Source: an uncultured Bacteroidales bacterium (GTDB lineage Bacteria; Bacteroidota; Bacteroidia; Bacteroidales; Bacteroidaceae). Taken from it: a stretch of DNA of 64,000 nucleotides. The position numbers and the translations under genes are program-made. Positions 16,774 through 26,622 of the stretch are shown here, in pieces. Position 1 is the first letter of the stretch. Each line of letters opens with the position of its first letter. The stretch is from the NCBI GenBank assembly GCA_902779845.1, contig CACZCZ010000015.1, positions 25,223 to 89,222 on the forward strand, in the 5' to 3' direction. The notes beneath the pieces were generated by a model. The model saw only the letters and a list, made by a program, of their open reading frames with translations, was not told where the DNA came from and did not search any database.

Positions 16774-17574
16774 TTAAAATGGGATTGTGTAGTGGTAGCT
16801 GAGGCCGCCAGTGAAACCATAACCATGAATGAGGCTCGCCTGCACGAAGAGATGTCGCCATAATAGGACATCAGCACCTACGTTGACACCGATGCCGTCC
16901 CACTCTACGATGAGTCGCGGCCGCTGTAGCCAAGCACGCGGATTGCGCAACGATTCGCCCAGCCTCGGAACAAAAGTTATGCCGCCGGCTACGCCGCGGC
17001 GGTTTGAGTTGGCATTGGAGGAATAGTAGCGATAGGCCACGTGTACACCCAACTCAAAGCCCTTGATGTCGAAATGCTTGGTAGCTGCGATATAAAGGTT
17101 TTGGAAGTAGTTGTTGCCACTTGCGCCGCTTTTAATCAGCTTGAAGCGACCGATGTCGTCCATGCCTAAGGCGATGGCTGGCCACCAGCGACCCTCATAC
17201 AACGGGTTCACCTTCACGTTCATGTGGCGATCCTCATTGTAGTAGCCCAACGGCTCGTCTTTTTTCCCGTTCTTGTGCATATACAACAGGGTGGCGGCAT
17301 ACGAGATTTCAATCCAGCGGAAGGCAGTGAGGCCGATGGCGTAGCCAAAGGTGTTGTATTTATCACCGTCACGCTGCAACTGATCGGGCGTGAAAGCTTT
17401 GTGCAGAAACGACGCGCTGCCGCGGAAAGTGCCCGCGGGTCCCATCTCGGCATTCGGCACTTGGAGCAGACCTGTGGTGCCATGGTAGTTTTGTGCTGAC
17501 AGCATGGTTGTCAGCAGCAGCATGATGGCCAGGAGGGCGCTTCTAGTGCGGATGATGGTCGTTGAACGTTTCAT
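16774..17574 (-). CDS. YjbH-like outer-membrane protein
   Basis: 266 residues with a signal peptide ending MLSAQ. The mature start, YHGTTGLLQVPNAEMGPAGTF, matches the opening of YjbH-domain proteins, which are outer-membrane proteins linked to exopolysaccharide in other bacteria. Aromatic alternating strands and the C-terminal GGLSYHYTIPF end suggest a barrel. It is shorter than E. coli YjbH (about 700 residues) and corresponds to its N-terminal part. Transcribed alone, convergent to argF'. Confidence 0.7.
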   Translation of the reverse strand: MKRSTTIIRTRSALLAIMLLLTTMLSAQNYHGTTGLLQVPNAEMGPAGTFRGSASFLHKAFTPDQLQRDGDKYNTFGYAIGLTAFRWIEISYAATLLYMHKNGKKDEPLGYYNEDRHMNVKVNPLYEGRWWPAIALGMDDIGRFKLIKSGASGNNYFQNLYIAATKHFDIKGFELGVHVAYRYYSSNANSNRRGVAGGITFVPRLGESLRNPRAWLQRPRLIVEWDGIGVNVGADVLLWRHLFVQASLIHGYGFTGGLSYHYTIPF

Positions 17575-17591
17575 TTCAGTTGTTTTCGCCG

Positions 17592-17599
17592 CAAAAGTA
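17592..17599 (-). promoter_or_regulatory. -7 element for YjbH-like gene
   Basis: Read on the minus strand this is TACTTTTG, matching TAnnTTTG, 17 nt before the start codon. No TTG is found at -33, so the upstream half is not supported. Confidence 0.45.
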
Positions 17600-17644
17600 C
17601 ACTTTTTTCTTCATATCACCTTCATTTTCGGTGATAAAGATACT

Positions 17645-18313
17645 TTACGGCCTGAAAATAAAGTAAGAACCGCCATCGCTATGGGCATATTTGCGCAGGA
17701 GTGCCTGGATGAATTCGGCATTCTCACAGACGCGAGCCTCGTTGCCATCGTAACCGTTGATGAGTACGACAAGATGGCTGGTGGTGTCGGTGATTTTGGT
17801 ACGTTCGTTGTCGCTGGTAGGCGTGCCCACGCCACCTTGAGCATCGCGATAGACGGGCAGCCCCTGAATGTTAATCATGCCACGGCCGATGCCTTCGTAA
17901 GGTTCACCCTCGCGACCGATACCCAATGTTAGCGTCGTGCCACTGAAGCGGTCAGCATCGAAGCCTCCGATGCTGTAGCCGTAGGCAATGGATGCCAGAT
18001 TCACTAGATCCACCAGCGTATTGAGCTGGTAGAGCTGCTTCCCCTGCAGAATGCGACGTATCAGCGCCTCAGAGGCAGGACGGTAGCGGGAGGGGTCTTT
18101 GCCGCAGCTCTTATAGACGTGGCGCGTGGCTGCGATGCTGGTGAGTCCCTTTAGCGATTCAGTCGTCAGTTCCTGGCGCCATTGTTGGCATAGTGCATCG
18201 ATTTCCTGCCACAACGTTTCGCAGTAGGGGCTGTTCACAACCTTCGCATCCAAGCAGGCTCCTACGAACTTGGGGCAGACCTGCTCTATTTCTTTTGAAA
18301 CGATAACTTCCAT
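17645..18313 (-). CDS. B3/B4 (PheT-like tRNA-binding) domain protein
   Basis: 222 residues. The segment SIAATRHVYKSCGKDPSRYRPASEALIRRIL and the GGFDADRF...LTLGIGREGEPYEGIGRG block are typical of stand-alone B3/B4 domain proteins, related to the tRNA-editing region of phenylalanyl-tRNA synthetase beta subunit. A role in hydrolysing mis-charged tRNA is possible but not demonstrated for this family to my knowledge. It has its own putative -7 element and divides the divergent GH35 promoter region. Confidence 0.85.
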   Translation of the reverse strand: MEVIVSKEIEQVCPKFVGACLDAKVVNSPYCETLWQEIDALCQQWRQELTTESLKGLTSIAATRHVYKSCGKDPSRYRPASEALIRRILQGKQLYQLNTLVDLVNLASIAYGYSIGGFDADRFSGTTLTLGIGREGEPYEGIGRGMINIQGLPVYRDAQGGVGTPTSDNERTKITDTTSHLVVLINGYDGNEARVCENAEFIQALLRKYAHSDGGSYFIFRP

Positions 18314-18336
18314 GGATATATTCTTCTAAAACGCCG

Positions 18337-18344
18337 CAAAGGTA
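18337..18344 (-). promoter_or_regulatory. -7 element for B3/B4 gene
   Basis: Minus strand TACCTTTG, 23 nt before the start at 18313. The -33 box is not recognisable. Confidence 0.5.
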
Positions 18345-18414
18345 GGGATATTGTTCAAGATATGAGTTATAAAAACGGAAATATAAGTAGTAAATTCGAC
18401 ATTTATACTTCATC

Positions 18415-18448
18415 TTTGATGATTTTCTATGAGAAATCTGTATTTTTG
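18415..18448 (+). promoter_or_regulatory. Promoter of GH35 gene
   Basis: TTTG at 18415-18418 and TATTTTTG at 18441-18448 are 22 nt apart, slightly longer than the usual 19-21. The element lies 42 nt before the GH35 start and is divergent from the B3/B4 promoter. Confidence 0.5.
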
Positions 18449-18490
18449 TCGCGCCAAACGATGTGAATAGTACAATCATTCAGTACATAT

Positions 18491-20638
18491 ATGAAAAAAA
18501 CGCTCTCCTTGCTCGGCGTGATGCTGATGAGTCTTGTGGCTGCAGCACAGACAACGCCTCCTGTGGTTACCTGGGATTGCCATAGCTTGATGTTCGATGG
18601 CCGTCGTGTGATGCCCGTGATGGGCGAAATCCATTACTCGCGACTTCCCGAGAACGAATGGGCCGATGAAGTGCGGAAAATGAAGGAGGGCGGTGTGACG
18701 ATTATCGCCAACTATGTCTTCTGGAACCATGTAGAGGAGCAACAAGGCATCTTTGACTGGAGCGGACAACGCAATTTGCGTCATTTTATAGAGATATGTA
18801 AAGCAGAGGGGATGCCTGTATGCCTGCGCATAGGCCCCTACTGTCATGGCGAGGCACGTTGCGGTGGCATTCCCGACTGGGTGGTCAAGAGTGGCTGTAA
18901 GCTGCGTAGCGAGGACCCGCAGTTCCTCGCTTATGTGGAAGCACTCTATCGTCAGATCTTTACGCAGGTGCAAGGCTTGCAATGGAAGGACGGCGGCCCT
19001 GTGTTGGCATGTCAGTTCGACAATGAATACGGCGGCAACGGCTCTTATCTGATGCAACTGAAAAAGATTGCCAATGACATTGGATTTGACCTGCCGTTTT
19101 ATACACGTACGGGTTGGCCGGCGCTGCGCACTCCCACGCCCTTCGGCGAGATGATTCCCCTTTATGGTGACTATGCTGACGGCTTCTGGGACCGCAAGAC
19201 TTCTGAGGGGTGTGGCAACTACTGGAAAGCCTTCCATTTCACAGCCTCGCCCACCTCGGGTGCCATCGGCTCCGAGCAGCTCGATTATTCTCAAGGAGTA
19301 AATGGTGTATCGCCAAATAGTACATCACAGTACCCTTACTTTACTTGTGAACTCGGAGGCGGCATGATGACCTCCTACCATCGTCGTGTCTATCTCTACC
19401 CAGAGGATGCTTATTCCATGGCTCTGGTGAAACTGGGCAGCGGCTCGAATCTGCTGGGCTACTATATGTACCATGGAGGCACCAACCCCGATGGCCATCT
19501 CACTTATCTGAATGAATGTCAGAAGACACCGGCGACCAACCACAACGATTTGCCCGTGAAGACCTACGACTTTCAGGCACCACTTGGGGAGTTCGGACAG
19601 AGAAATCCGCACTACTATAGTCTGCGTCCCTTGCACCTGTTCATGCGAGACTTCGGCGAGATGCTGGCTCCCATGGATGCCGTGTTTCCCGTGGATGCTG
19701 TGGTGAGGAAGGGGGATGATTCACGCCTTCGTTGGTCTTACCGCAGCATATCATCTTATTTAGGGGACAGCAAGAGTTCTTCTTCTCCGGCCTTCGTCTT
19801 CATTAACAATTACGAGCGCTTTGCTAACCTGACGGCCAAGGATGGGGCGCAGTTTGAGGTCTGTGGTGTCCGTTTCCCTAAGCGTCCTATCACCATCCCT
19901 GCTGGCATGATGACCCTCTTTCCCGTAAACCTTCCCGTGGGCGGCAGCGTTATCAACTGGGCTACAGCACAGCCAGTAGCATGGCGCAACGGACGGATGT
20001 GGTTTGAGAAGAAATCAGGTATCGCGGCGGATTTTTGCGTTGATGGAAAGGTTCGTAGCGTGAAGAAATGCAGCGCCGAGACACCTTTCGCTATCATCGG
20101 GAAAACGGAATTGTATCTGCTTAGCACCGAGCAGGCGGAACGTCTTTTCCTGGAAGAGAAAAGAGATAGGGCAGAGGACGAAAAAACTAATGGTACCCTG
20201 TCGCTTGCCACCTGCCAGATCACAAAGGTTCGTGAAGCAGGCCATCAACGCGACATCACTATTGGTGTTCAAAAAGTGGCTGAAGAACCTGTTGATGCAG
20301 ACTTTGACAACGCCGCCGTCTATCGCATTACGCTCCCTGCCGATGCTACACTTTTTGCTCCTCCTCAGGTAGGGAAGGGGTGGGAGGGGGCCCTCCTCGA
20401 AATTGCATATAGGGGTGATGTGGCACGCCTTTATGCCGATGGCCGGCTCATTGCCGATAACTTCTATAACGGCCGCCCATTCCTCTTTGGACTGTGGCGC
20501 CTCACTCCCGGCACGAAGGAACTGGAGCTTCGAATCCTACCTCTGCAAAAGGATATGCCTGTGTATTTCCCACGTGAAGCCGATGTCCGGACTGCAGGCG
20601 AAGAGGTGAGGTATGTCACTATCCAGCCTCGACCATAG
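18491..20638 (+). CDS. Beta-galactosidase, glycoside hydrolase family 35
   Basis: 715 residues with a signal peptide ending VAAAQ, so periplasmic or surface-exposed. The GH35 barrel starts with FDGRRVMPVMGEIHYSRLP and contains NYVFWNHVEEQQGIFDW, RIGPYCHGEARCGG, the acid/base glutamate in QFDNEYGG and the probable nucleophile in FTCELGGGM. It removes terminal beta-galactose from glycans such as arabinogalactan or galactomannan side chains. Near the C-terminus, residues about 624-636 (APPQVGKGWEGAL) are encoded by a GC-rich palindromic repeat at 20359-20399, an apparent in-frame insertion. Single-gene unit upstream of DUF3467. Confidence 0.92.
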   Translation: MKKTLSLLGVMLMSLVAAAQTTPPVVTWDCHSLMFDGRRVMPVMGEIHYSRLPENEWADEVRKMKEGGVTIIANYVFWNHVEEQQGIFDWSGQRNLRHFIEICKAEGMPVCLRIGPYCHGEARCGGIPDWVVKSGCKLRSEDPQFLAYVEALYRQIFTQVQGLQWKDGGPVLACQFDNEYGGNGSYLMQLKKIANDIGFDLPFYTRTGWPALRTPTPFGEMIPLYGDYADGFWDRKTSEGCGNYWKAFHFTASPTSGAIGSEQLDYSQGVNGVSPNSTSQYPYFTCELGGGMMTSYHRRVYLYPEDAYSMALVKLGSGSNLLGYYMYHGGTNPDGHLTYLNECQKTPATNHNDLPVKTYDFQAPLGEFGQRNPHYYSLRPLHLFMRDFGEMLAPMDAVFPVDAVVRKGDDSRLRWSYRSISSYLGDSKSSSSPAFVFINNYERFANLTAKDGAQFEVCGVRFPKRPITIPAGMMTLFPVNLPVGGSVINWATAQPVAWRNGRMWFEKKSGIAADFCVDGKVRSVKKCSAETPFAIIGKTELYLLSTEQAERLFLEEKRDRAEDEKTNGTLSLATCQITKVREAGHQRDITIGVQKVAEEPVDADFDNAAVYRITLPADATLFAPPQVGKGWEGALLEIAYRGDVARLYADGRLIADNFYNGRPFLFGLWRLTPGTKELELRILPLQKDMPVYFPREADVRTAGEEVRYVTIQPRP
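20359..20399. repeat. GC-rich repeat inside GH35 gene
   Basis: A run of CTCCTCCTC followed by GGGAAGGGGTGGGAGGGGG, then CCCTCCTC. It resembles the C-rich/G-rich hairpin repeats found elsewhere in this window (47101, 51288, 41581, 51141) and is translated in frame in the GH35 protein. Confidence 0.65.
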
Positions 20639-20678
20639 CAGTATATGATATTTTAATAAAACAATTTAATAGAGCATT

Positions 20679-20996
20679 ATGGCAACAAACAACGAACAGC
20701 AAAAGCAAGGTCAGGTGCAGGTGAATATGACGCCCGAAGTGGAGAAGGGTGTTTATTCCAACCTGGCCATCATGGGCTTTACGCCTACTGAGTTTATCAT
20801 CGACTTCGTCTTCCATCATCCCGGAATGCCTCGGGCCAATGTCCAGAGTAGGGTAGTGATGTCTCCCGTGCAGGCTAAACGTCTGATGCGTCTGCTGGAG
20901 CAGAATATGGCCAACTACGAGAAGGCACATGGTGTGATCGCGTTGCCTGAAGATGTGAAGCCACAAGGACCTATCTCACCCTTTAAGGTTAACTGA
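20679..20996 (+). CDS. DUF3467 protein
   Basis: 105 residues: MTPEVEKGVYSNLAIMGFTPTEFIIDFVFHHPG then RVVMSPVQAKRLMRLLEQNMANYEKAHG, the DUF3467 signature. Function unknown. In the Bacteroides genomes I know it follows rpoC and precedes rpsL; here rpsL follows but the gene upstream is GH35, 40 nt away, and rpoBC are not in the window. No separate promoter of good match is visible in the short upstream gap. Confidence 0.9.
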   Translation: MATNNEQQKQGQVQVNMTPEVEKGVYSNLAIMGFTPTEFIIDFVFHHPGMPRANVQSRVVMSPVQAKRLMRLLEQNMANYEKAHGVIALPEDVKPQGPISPFKVN

Positions 20997-21326
20997 GAAC
21001 TGAACCTTTACCGGAACTCGTAATCTCTCGCGCGTACCTTATTATATAATACGATATGAAAGGCTGTGGTATGGCCTTCGACCATGGAGGCTATAGGTCT
21101 TTACCCTCAAAAATGCCCTCGAAACGTTAAACTTTATTAAATAATAGGCGTTTTGAAGCAAAATGAGTGCTTTTTGACCATTTTCTGGTGCTGGGGGCAT
21201 TGTCAATTGAGGAATTATACGTACCTTTGCAGCCCGAAATGGGCATATTGTGCCCTTTTGGCCCGTGCTAAGGTGCGGAGACAGACCTGATAATTACATA
21301 ATAATAATATATTAAAAACAAAACAA
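20997..21326. other. 330-nt leader region upstream of rpsL
   Basis: No coding potential. It contains the rpsL promoter (21200-21229) and, from the predicted start site near 21236 to rpsL, a 90-nt untranslated leader. In that leader the words GCCC and GGGC alternate, allowing mutually exclusive small hairpins: GCCC 21232-21235 with GGGC 21241-21244, or GGGCA 21241-21245 with TGCCC 21251-21255 followed by TTTT. Whether this regulates ribosomal genes is unknown. Confidence 0.6.
21200..21229 (+). promoter_or_regulatory. Main promoter of the ribosomal cluster
   Basis: TTG at 21200-21202, a 19-nt spacer and TACCTTTG at 21222-21229 fit the Bacteroidota consensus exactly. It lies about 100 nt before rpsL and is the best promoter seen upstream of the str, S10, spc and alpha genes. 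Confidence 0.85.
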
Positions 21327-21710
21327 ATGCCTACAATTCAACAACTTGTGCGGAAAGGTCGCAAGGTGCTTGTGGACAAGAGCAAGAGCCCCGCTTTGGA
21401 CAGCTGCCCTCAGCGTCGCGGTGTCTGCGTTCGCGTCTATACTACGACACCTAAGAAACCTAACTCCGCCATGCGTAAGGTTGCGCGTGTGCGCCTTACC
21501 AACACAAAGGAAGTCAACAGCTACATTCCCGGAGAGGGTCACAACCTGCAGGAGCACAGCATCGTGCTGGTGCGTGGCGGTCGTGTGAAGGATCTCCCTG
21601 GTGTACGTTATCACATCGTTCGCGGAACACTTGATACGGCTGGCGTTGCCAATCGTACTCAGCGCCGTTCCAAGTATGGTGCTAAGCGTCCGAAGGCTGC
21701 TAAGAAGTAA
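21327..21710 (+). CDS. rpsL: Ribosomal protein S12
   Basis: 127 residues of the decoding-centre protein S12. The [19 protein letters not shown] loop with the lysine pair that faces the A site, the second loop [16 protein letters not shown] and the basic tail are intact; the key lysine (TPKKPNS) is the wild-type residue for streptomycin sensitivity. First gene of the str cluster, 223 nt before rpsG. Usual length. Confidence 0.97.
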   Translation: MPTIQQLVRKGRKVLVDKSKSPALDSCPQRRGVCVRVYTTTPKKPNSAMRKVARVRLTNTKEVNSYIPGEGHNLQEHSIVLVRGGRVKDLPGVRYHIVRGTLDTAGVANRTQRRSKYGAKRPKAAKK

Positions 21711-21853
21711 TCTTATTTGATAATTTGACGATTGACAATTTGACAATTGGAAAGAGCTAATCAGATGTCTTCAGATGTTAATTGTAAAATCGTAAAATTG
21801 TAAAATTGTAAAATTAAATCGTTTTGTGCTAGTATAAACGCGGTTGAGTAAAT

Positions 21854-21884
21854 GTGCCGGGCACTCGCGACGAGGCGATGGCAC
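21854..21884 (+). promoter_or_regulatory. Structured leader between rpsL and rpsG
   Basis: In the 223-nt gap GTGCC (21854-21858) pairs with GGCAC (21880-21884) and CTCG (21864-21867) with CGAG (21871-21874), giving an interrupted hairpin about 50 nt before rpsG. In E. coli S7 represses its operon by binding the rpsL-rpsG gap, so a similar role is possible. Upstream, about 21780-21826, the gap is filled by GTAAAATC-type word repeats. Confidence 0.35.
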
Positions 21885-21933
21885 GTTGAAGATAACAAAC
21901 GAATACAGCCCAAACAAGTAAAATCACAAAACA

Positions 21934-22410
21934 ATGCGTAAAGCAAAACCAAAGAAAAGACTGGTCCTTCCCGATCCTGTGTATGGCGACGTGAAGGTGT
22001 CAAAGTTCGTCAACCACTTGATGTATGACGGCAAGAAGAGCATCTCGTATCGTATTTTCTATGATGCTCTTGAGATTGTGAAGAACAAGATGCAGAACGA
22101 GGAGAAGTCTTCCCTCGAAATCTGGAAGGAAGCTCTTCAGAAAGTTACTCCGCAAGTAGAGGTTAAGAGCCGCCGTATCGGTGGTGCCACGTTCCAGGTT
22201 CCTACGGAGATCCGTCCGAGCCGTAAGGAGAGCGTCAGCATGAAGAATCTTATTCAGTTCGCTCGTAAGCGTGGTGGTAAGACCATGGCCGATAAACTCG
22301 CAGCTGAAATCATGGATGCCTATAACGAGCAGGGCGGTGCCTTCAAGCGTAAGGAGGATATGCACCGCATGGCTGAGGCTAACCGCGCATTTGCACACTT
22401 CCGCTTCTAA
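21934..22410 (+). CDS. rpsG: Ribosomal protein S7
   Basis: 158 residues. S7 starts assembly of the 30S head on 16S rRNA and lies at the exit site. [35 protein letters not shown] and the [17 protein letters not shown] block are typical. It is followed by fusA after 17 nt, the classic str order. Confidence 0.97.
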   Translation: MRKAKPKKRLVLPDPVYGDVKVSKFVNHLMYDGKKSISYRIFYDALEIVKNKMQNEEKSSLEIWKEALQKVTPQVEVKSRRIGGATFQVPTEIRPSRKESVSMKNLIQFARKRGGKTMADKLAAEIMDAYNEQGGAFKRKEDMHRMAEANRAFAHFRF

Positions 22411-22427
22411 TCTCAAACAACTAAGCA

Positions 22428-24545
22428 ATGGCAAAACAAGATTTGCATTTGACCCGCAACATTGGCATCATGGCTCATATTGATGCTGGTAAGACTACTA
22501 CGTCTGAGCGTATCCTCTTCTATACGGGTCTGACACATAAGATTGGTGAGGTGCACGATGGTGCTGCCACCATGGACTGGATGGCCCAGGAGCAGGAGCG
22601 CGGTATCACCATCACCTCAGCTGCCACGACGACGTTCTGGAACTGGAACGGTAACAAGTATAAAATCAACCTTATTGACACCCCGGGACACGTGGACTTT
22701 ACCGCTGAGGTGGAGCGCTCACTGCGTGTGTTGGACGGCGCTGTCGCTGCTTACTGTGCTGTAGGTGGCGTGGAGCCCCAGTCCGAGACGGTGTGGCGTC
22801 AGGCTGACAAATACAATGTTCCCCGCATTGGCTACGTGAACAAGATGGACCGCAGCGGTGCCGACTTCTTCGAGGTCGTGCGTCAGATGAAGGATGTCTT
22901 GGGCGCTAAGGCTGTTCCCGTGGTTATCCCCATTGGTGCAGAAGAGAACTTCAAGGGTGTCGTTGACCTCGTGAAGATGAAGGCCATCCTGTGGCACGAT
23001 GAGACGATGGGCGCTGAATACACCGTTGAGGAGATTCCTGCTGATTTGGTCGATGAGGCTCAGGAGTGGCGCGACAAGATGCTGGAGACAGTGGCTGAGT
23101 ACGACGAAACTCTCATGGAGAAGTTCTTCGACGATCCCGCCAGCATCACAGAGGAGGAAATCCTTACTGCCCTGCGCGCTGCAACTGTCAGCATGGAGAT
23201 TACTCCTATGCTCTGTGGTTCTTCCTTCAAGAACAAGGGCGTGCAGACACTGCTTGACTACGTCTGCGCCTTCCTGCCTAGTCCTCTGGATACGCCCAAT
23301 GTGATTGGTACAAACCCCGATACGGGCGAAGAAGAAGACCGCAAGCCCAGCGAGGACGAGAAGACCAGTGCTTTGGCTTTCAAGATTGCTACAGACCCGT
23401 ATGTGGGCCGCCTGACCTTCATCCGCGTATATAGCGGTAAGGTGGAGGCCGGTAGCTATATCTACAACACCCGCTCCGGAAAGAAGGAGCGCGTGAGCCG
23501 TCTGTTCCAGATGCACTCCAACCATCAGAATCCCGTTGAGGTTATCGGCGCTGGTGATATCGGTGCAGGTGTTGGCTTCAAGGATATCCGTACTGGTGAC
23601 ACCCTCTGCGACGAGGATGCACCCATCGTGCTGGAGTCTATGGACTTCCCCGATCCCGTGATCGGTATCGCCGTGGAGCCCAAGACGCAGAAGGACCTCG
23701 ACAAGCTCAGCAACGGCCTCGCCAAGCTGGCAGAGGAGGATCCCACCTTCACCGTCCGCACCGACGAGCAGAGCGGCCAGACCGTCATCAGCGGTATGGG
23801 CGAGCTCCACTTGGACATCATCATCGACCGTCTGAAGCGCGAGTTTAAGGTGGAGTGCAACCAGGGTAAGCCCCAGGTGAACTACAAGGAGGCCATCACG
23901 AAGACCGTGAACCTCCGCGAGGTCTATAAGAAGCAGTCCGGTGGTCGCGGTAAGTTCGCTGACATCATTGTTAACGTCGGTCCTATCGACGAAGACTTTG
24001 AAGGCACAGGCCTGCAGTTCATCAATAGCGTCACTGGCGGTAACATCCCCAAAGAGTTTATCCCTGCTGTTCAGAAGGGCTTTGAGAGTGCTATGAAGAA
24101 CGGTATCCTCGGTGGCTTCCCCATGGACAGCTTGAAGGTAGAACTCGTGGACGGCAGCTTCCACCCCGTGGACTCCGACCAGCTCTCCTTTGAAATCTGT
24201 GCTATTCAGGCCTACAAGAATGCCTGCGCACAAGCTAAGCCCGTTTTGATGGAACCCATCATGAAGCTTGAGGTGGTGACGCCTGAGGAGAATATGGGTG
24301 ATGTCATCGGCGACTTGAACAAGCGCCGCGGACAGGTCGAGGGTATGGACACCAGCCGCAGCGGTGCCCGCATCGTGAAGGCTATGGTGCCCCTGGGTGA
24401 GATGTTCGGCTATGTGACGGCACTGCGTACCATCACCTCTGGACGTGCTACCAGCAGTATGACCTATGACCACCACGCTCCCGTCTCCAGCAGCATCGCC
24501 AAGGCCGTGCTTGAGGAAATCAAGGGCCGTGTAGATCTCGTCTAA
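22428..24545 (+). CDS. fusA: Elongation factor G
   Basis: 705 residues. EF-G drives translocation of tRNAs and mRNA with GTP. The G motifs are seen: [12 protein letters not shown] (residues 16-27), [18 protein letters not shown], and [11 protein letters not shown]. The later domains contain [18 protein letters not shown] and the C-terminal [23 protein letters not shown]. Full length. The tufA gene that follows fusA in many bacteria is not here; rpsJ follows after 124 nt. Confidence 0.97.
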   Translation: MAKQDLHLTRNIGIMAHIDAGKTTTSERILFYTGLTHKIGEVHDGAATMDWMAQEQERGITITSAATTTFWNWNGNKYKINLIDTPGHVDFTAEVERSLRVLDGAVAAYCAVGGVEPQSETVWRQADKYNVPRIGYVNKMDRSGADFFEVVRQMKDVLGAKAVPVVIPIGAEENFKGVVDLVKMKAILWHDETMGAEYTVEEIPADLVDEAQEWRDKMLETVAEYDETLMEKFFDDPASITEEEILTALRAATVSMEITPMLCGSSFKNKGVQTLLDYVCAFLPSPLDTPNVIGTNPDTGEEEDRKPSEDEKTSALAFKIATDPYVGRLTFIRVYSGKVEAGSYIYNTRSGKKERVSRLFQMHSNHQNPVEVIGAGDIGAGVGFKDIRTGDTLCDEDAPIVLESMDFPDPVIGIAVEPKTQKDLDKLSNGLAKLAEEDPTFTVRTDEQSGQTVISGMGELHLDIIIDRLKREFKVECNQGKPQVNYKEAITKTVNLREVYKKQSGGRGKFADIIVNVGPIDEDFEGTGLQFINSVTGGNIPKEFIPAVQKGFESAMKNGILGGFPMDSLKVELVDGSFHPVDSDQLSFEICAIQAYKNACAQAKPVLMEPIMKLEVVTPEENMGDVIGDLNKRRGQVEGMDTSRSGARIVKAMVPLGEMFGYVTALRTITSGRATSSMTYDHHAPVSSSIAKAVLEEIKGRVDLV

Positions 24546-24554
24546 GAAATAGTA

Positions 24555-24582
24555 CCCCAGCCCCTCTTCTGAGGAGCTGGGG
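24555..24582 (+). promoter_or_regulatory. Hairpin between fusA and rpsJ
   Basis: CCCCAGC (24555-24561) pairs with GCTGGGG (24576-24582) and inner CCTC (24563-24566) with GAGG (24571-24574), one mismatch between them, loop TTCT. No T-run follows, so it is not a standard terminator. It may be a leader structure of the S10 cluster or one of the GC-rich repeat hairpins. About 24631-24668 downstream carries GTAAATCGT word repeats up to the rpsJ start. Confidence 0.5.
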
Positions 24583-24669
24583 ACGACTGCTTTCGAGCAA
24601 ATGACTCTTTGAAGGCAGCCGTAAGAGATAAATAGTAAATCGTAAATCTTTAAATCGTAAATCAGAATC

Positions 24670-24975
24670 ATGAGTCAGAAGATCAGAATCAAACTGAAGT
24701 CCTACGACCACAATCTCGTCGACAAAAGCGCCGAGAAAATTGTTAAGACTGTGAAGGCTACAGGTGCTATCGTGAGCGGTCCAATACCCCTCCCCACGCA
24801 CAAGCGTATCTTCACCGTTAACCGCTCCACCTTTGTCAATAAGAAGGCTCGCGAGCAATTCCAGCTCTGCAATTACAAGCGCCTCATTGACATCTACAGC
24901 AGCACCGCGCAGACCGTGGATGCGCTGATGAAGTTGGAACTGCCCAGCGGAGTGGAAGTAGAGATCAAGGTGTAA
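24670..24975 (+). CDS. rpsJ: Ribosomal protein S10
   Basis: 101 residues. S10 is part of the 30S head and also the NusE antitermination factor. The [29 protein letters not shown] start and the [18 protein letters not shown] loop are conserved. First gene of the S10 cluster; 92 nt before rplC, with CTAGA-word repeats in that gap (about 24990-25045). Confidence 0.97.
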   Translation: MSQKIRIKLKSYDHNLVDKSAEKIVKTVKATGAIVSGPIPLPTHKRIFTVNRSTFVNKKAREQFQLCNYKRLIDIYSSTAQTVDALMKLELPSGVEVEIKV

Positions 24976-25067
24976 TAAAGAACAAGAAAAGCTAGAGAAA
25001 CTTGGTCCTCTAGACCATCTAGAGAATCTGGAAAATCTAGAAATAATCAATTAATTCAATTACAGAA

Positions 25068-25682
25068 ATGCCAGGATTATTAGGAAAGAAAATCGGAATG
25101 ACTTCCGTATTCAGTGCCGACGGCAAGAACGTGCCGTGCACTGTTATCGAATTAGGTCCTTGCGTAGTTACCCAAGTGAAGAGCGTCGAGAAGGACGGCT
25201 ATGATGCCGTGCAGCTCGGCTTCGAGGAGGCTAAGGAAAAGAATACCACCAAGCCTATGCTCGGACACTTCGCGAAGAGCGGTACTACTCCCAAGCGCCA
25301 CTTGGCCGAGTTCACAGGTTTCGGAGAGGTGAATCTGGGTGATACTATCACCGTAGAACTCTTCGCTGACGCCGCTTATGTTGACGTAATCGGTACGAGC
25401 AAAGGTAAAGGTTTCCAGGGTGTCGTGAAGCGTCATGGCTTCGGTGGCGTAGGCCAGAGCACACACGGTCAGGACGACCGTCTGCGCAAGCCGGGTTCCA
25501 TCGGTGCCTGCTCCTATCCCGCTAAGGTCTTCAAGGGTCTTCGCATGGGTGGCCAGATGGGCAATGCCCGCGTGACCACGCACAACCTGCAAGTGTTAAA
25601 GGTGATTCCCGAGCACAACTTGCTCCTTATCAAGGGCAGTATCCCGGGCTTCAAAGGTTCAATCGTAAGCGTTATTAAGTAA
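25068..25682 (+). CDS. rplC: Ribosomal protein L3
   Basis: 204 residues. L3 binds near the peptidyl-transferase centre and starts 50S assembly. [28 protein letters not shown] and the [35 protein letters not shown] loop, with the GQ methylation region, are typical. One nt separates it from rplD. Confidence 0.97.
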   Translation: MPGLLGKKIGMTSVFSADGKNVPCTVIELGPCVVTQVKSVEKDGYDAVQLGFEEAKEKNTTKPMLGHFAKSGTTPKRHLAEFTGFGEVNLGDTITVELFADAAYVDVIGTSKGKGFQGVVKRHGFGGVGQSTHGQDDRLRKPGSIGACSYPAKVFKGLRMGGQMGNARVTTHNLQVLKVIPEHNLLLIKGSIPGFKGSIVSVIK

Positions 25683-25683
25683 G

Positions 25684-26313
25684 ATGGAAGTCAGTGTATT
25701 GAATATCAAGGGTCAGGAAACTGGCCGTAAGGTGGTCCTCGACGATGCTATCTATGGTGTCGAGCCCAATGACCACGCCATTTATCTCGATGTCAAGCTC
25801 TTCCTCGCCAACCAGCGCCAGGGTACCGCAAAGTCCAAGGAGCGCTCTGAGATTAGCGGTTCTACCCGCAAACTCGGTCGCCAGAAGGGCGGCGGCGGTG
25901 CACGTCGTGGTGACATCAACTCACCCGTGCTCGTAGGTGGTGCTCGCGTGTTCGGCCCCAAGCCCCGCGACTACGGTTTCAAGCTCAACAAGAAAGTGCG
26001 TCAGCTCGCCCGCAAGAGCGCTCTTGCTTACAAGGCACAGGAGAATGCCATTGTGGTGGTTGAGAACTTCACTTTTGAGGCTCCGAAGACGAAAAACTTC
26101 ATCGAAGTCATAAAAAATCTTAAAGTTGACGGCAAGAAGGCCCTCTTCGTTTTGCCAGGTACGGATAAAGCCGTATATTTGTCGGCTCGTAACATCGAGC
26201 GCGTCAAAGTGATGGCGGCATCTGCACTGAACACCTACAAGGTGCTCGATGCAGACGTGCTTGTGCTCACCGAGGGCGCTCTCGACATTGTCGCAGCAAA
26301 CCTTAACAAGTAA
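25684..26313 (+). CDS. rplD: Ribosomal protein L4
   Basis: 209 residues. L4 lines the exit tunnel; the loop [27 protein letters not shown] that reaches the tunnel wall is present, followed by the globular [35 protein letters not shown] part. In E. coli L4 represses the S10 operon; no evidence here either way. 13 nt before rplW. Confidence 0.96.
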   Translation: MEVSVLNIKGQETGRKVVLDDAIYGVEPNDHAIYLDVKLFLANQRQGTAKSKERSEISGSTRKLGRQKGGGGARRGDINSPVLVGGARVFGPKPRDYGFKLNKKVRQLARKSALAYKAQENAIVVVENFTFEAPKTKNFIEVIKNLKVDGKKALFVLPGTDKAVYLSARNIERVKVMAASALNTYKVLDADVLVLTEGALDIVAANLNK

Positions 26314-26326
26314 CAGGCAAGACATT

Positions 26327-26617
26327 ATGGGATATATCATTAAACCCCTGGTCACTGAGAAGATGACCAACATCACGGAGAAGCAGAATAAGTTCGGCTT
26401 CATCGTTCGTCCTGAGGCTAACAAGGTCGAGATCAAGAATGAGATCGAGGCTCTGTACAATGTCACCGTGACCGGCATCAGCACTTGCCGTTATGCAGGC
26501 AAGAACAAGAGCCGCTATACCAAGGCTGGCCTCATCAAGGGTCGCACTAATGCCTTCAAGAAGGCTATCGTCACTCTGAAGGAGGGCGAGACAATCGATT
26601 TCTACAGTAACATTTAA
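26327..26617 (+). CDS. rplW: Ribosomal protein L23
   Basis: 96 residues from the ATG at 26327. An in-frame start at 26249 would overlap rplD and lacks family similarity. [24 protein letters not shown] and the tip loop [28 protein letters not shown] are typical. L23 is at the tunnel exit and docks trigger factor and SRP. 5 nt before rplB. Confidence 0.96.
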   Translation: MGYIIKPLVTEKMTNITEKQNKFGFIVRPEANKVEIKNEIEALYNVTVTGISTCRYAGKNKSRYTKAGLIKGRTNAFKKAIVTLKEGETIDFYSNI

Positions 26618-26622
26618 ACAAG

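Noticed and set aside
22719-24671. 650-codon minus-strand frame across fusA
   Set aside because: Antisense shadow of fusA; the plus strand encodes an intact EF-G.
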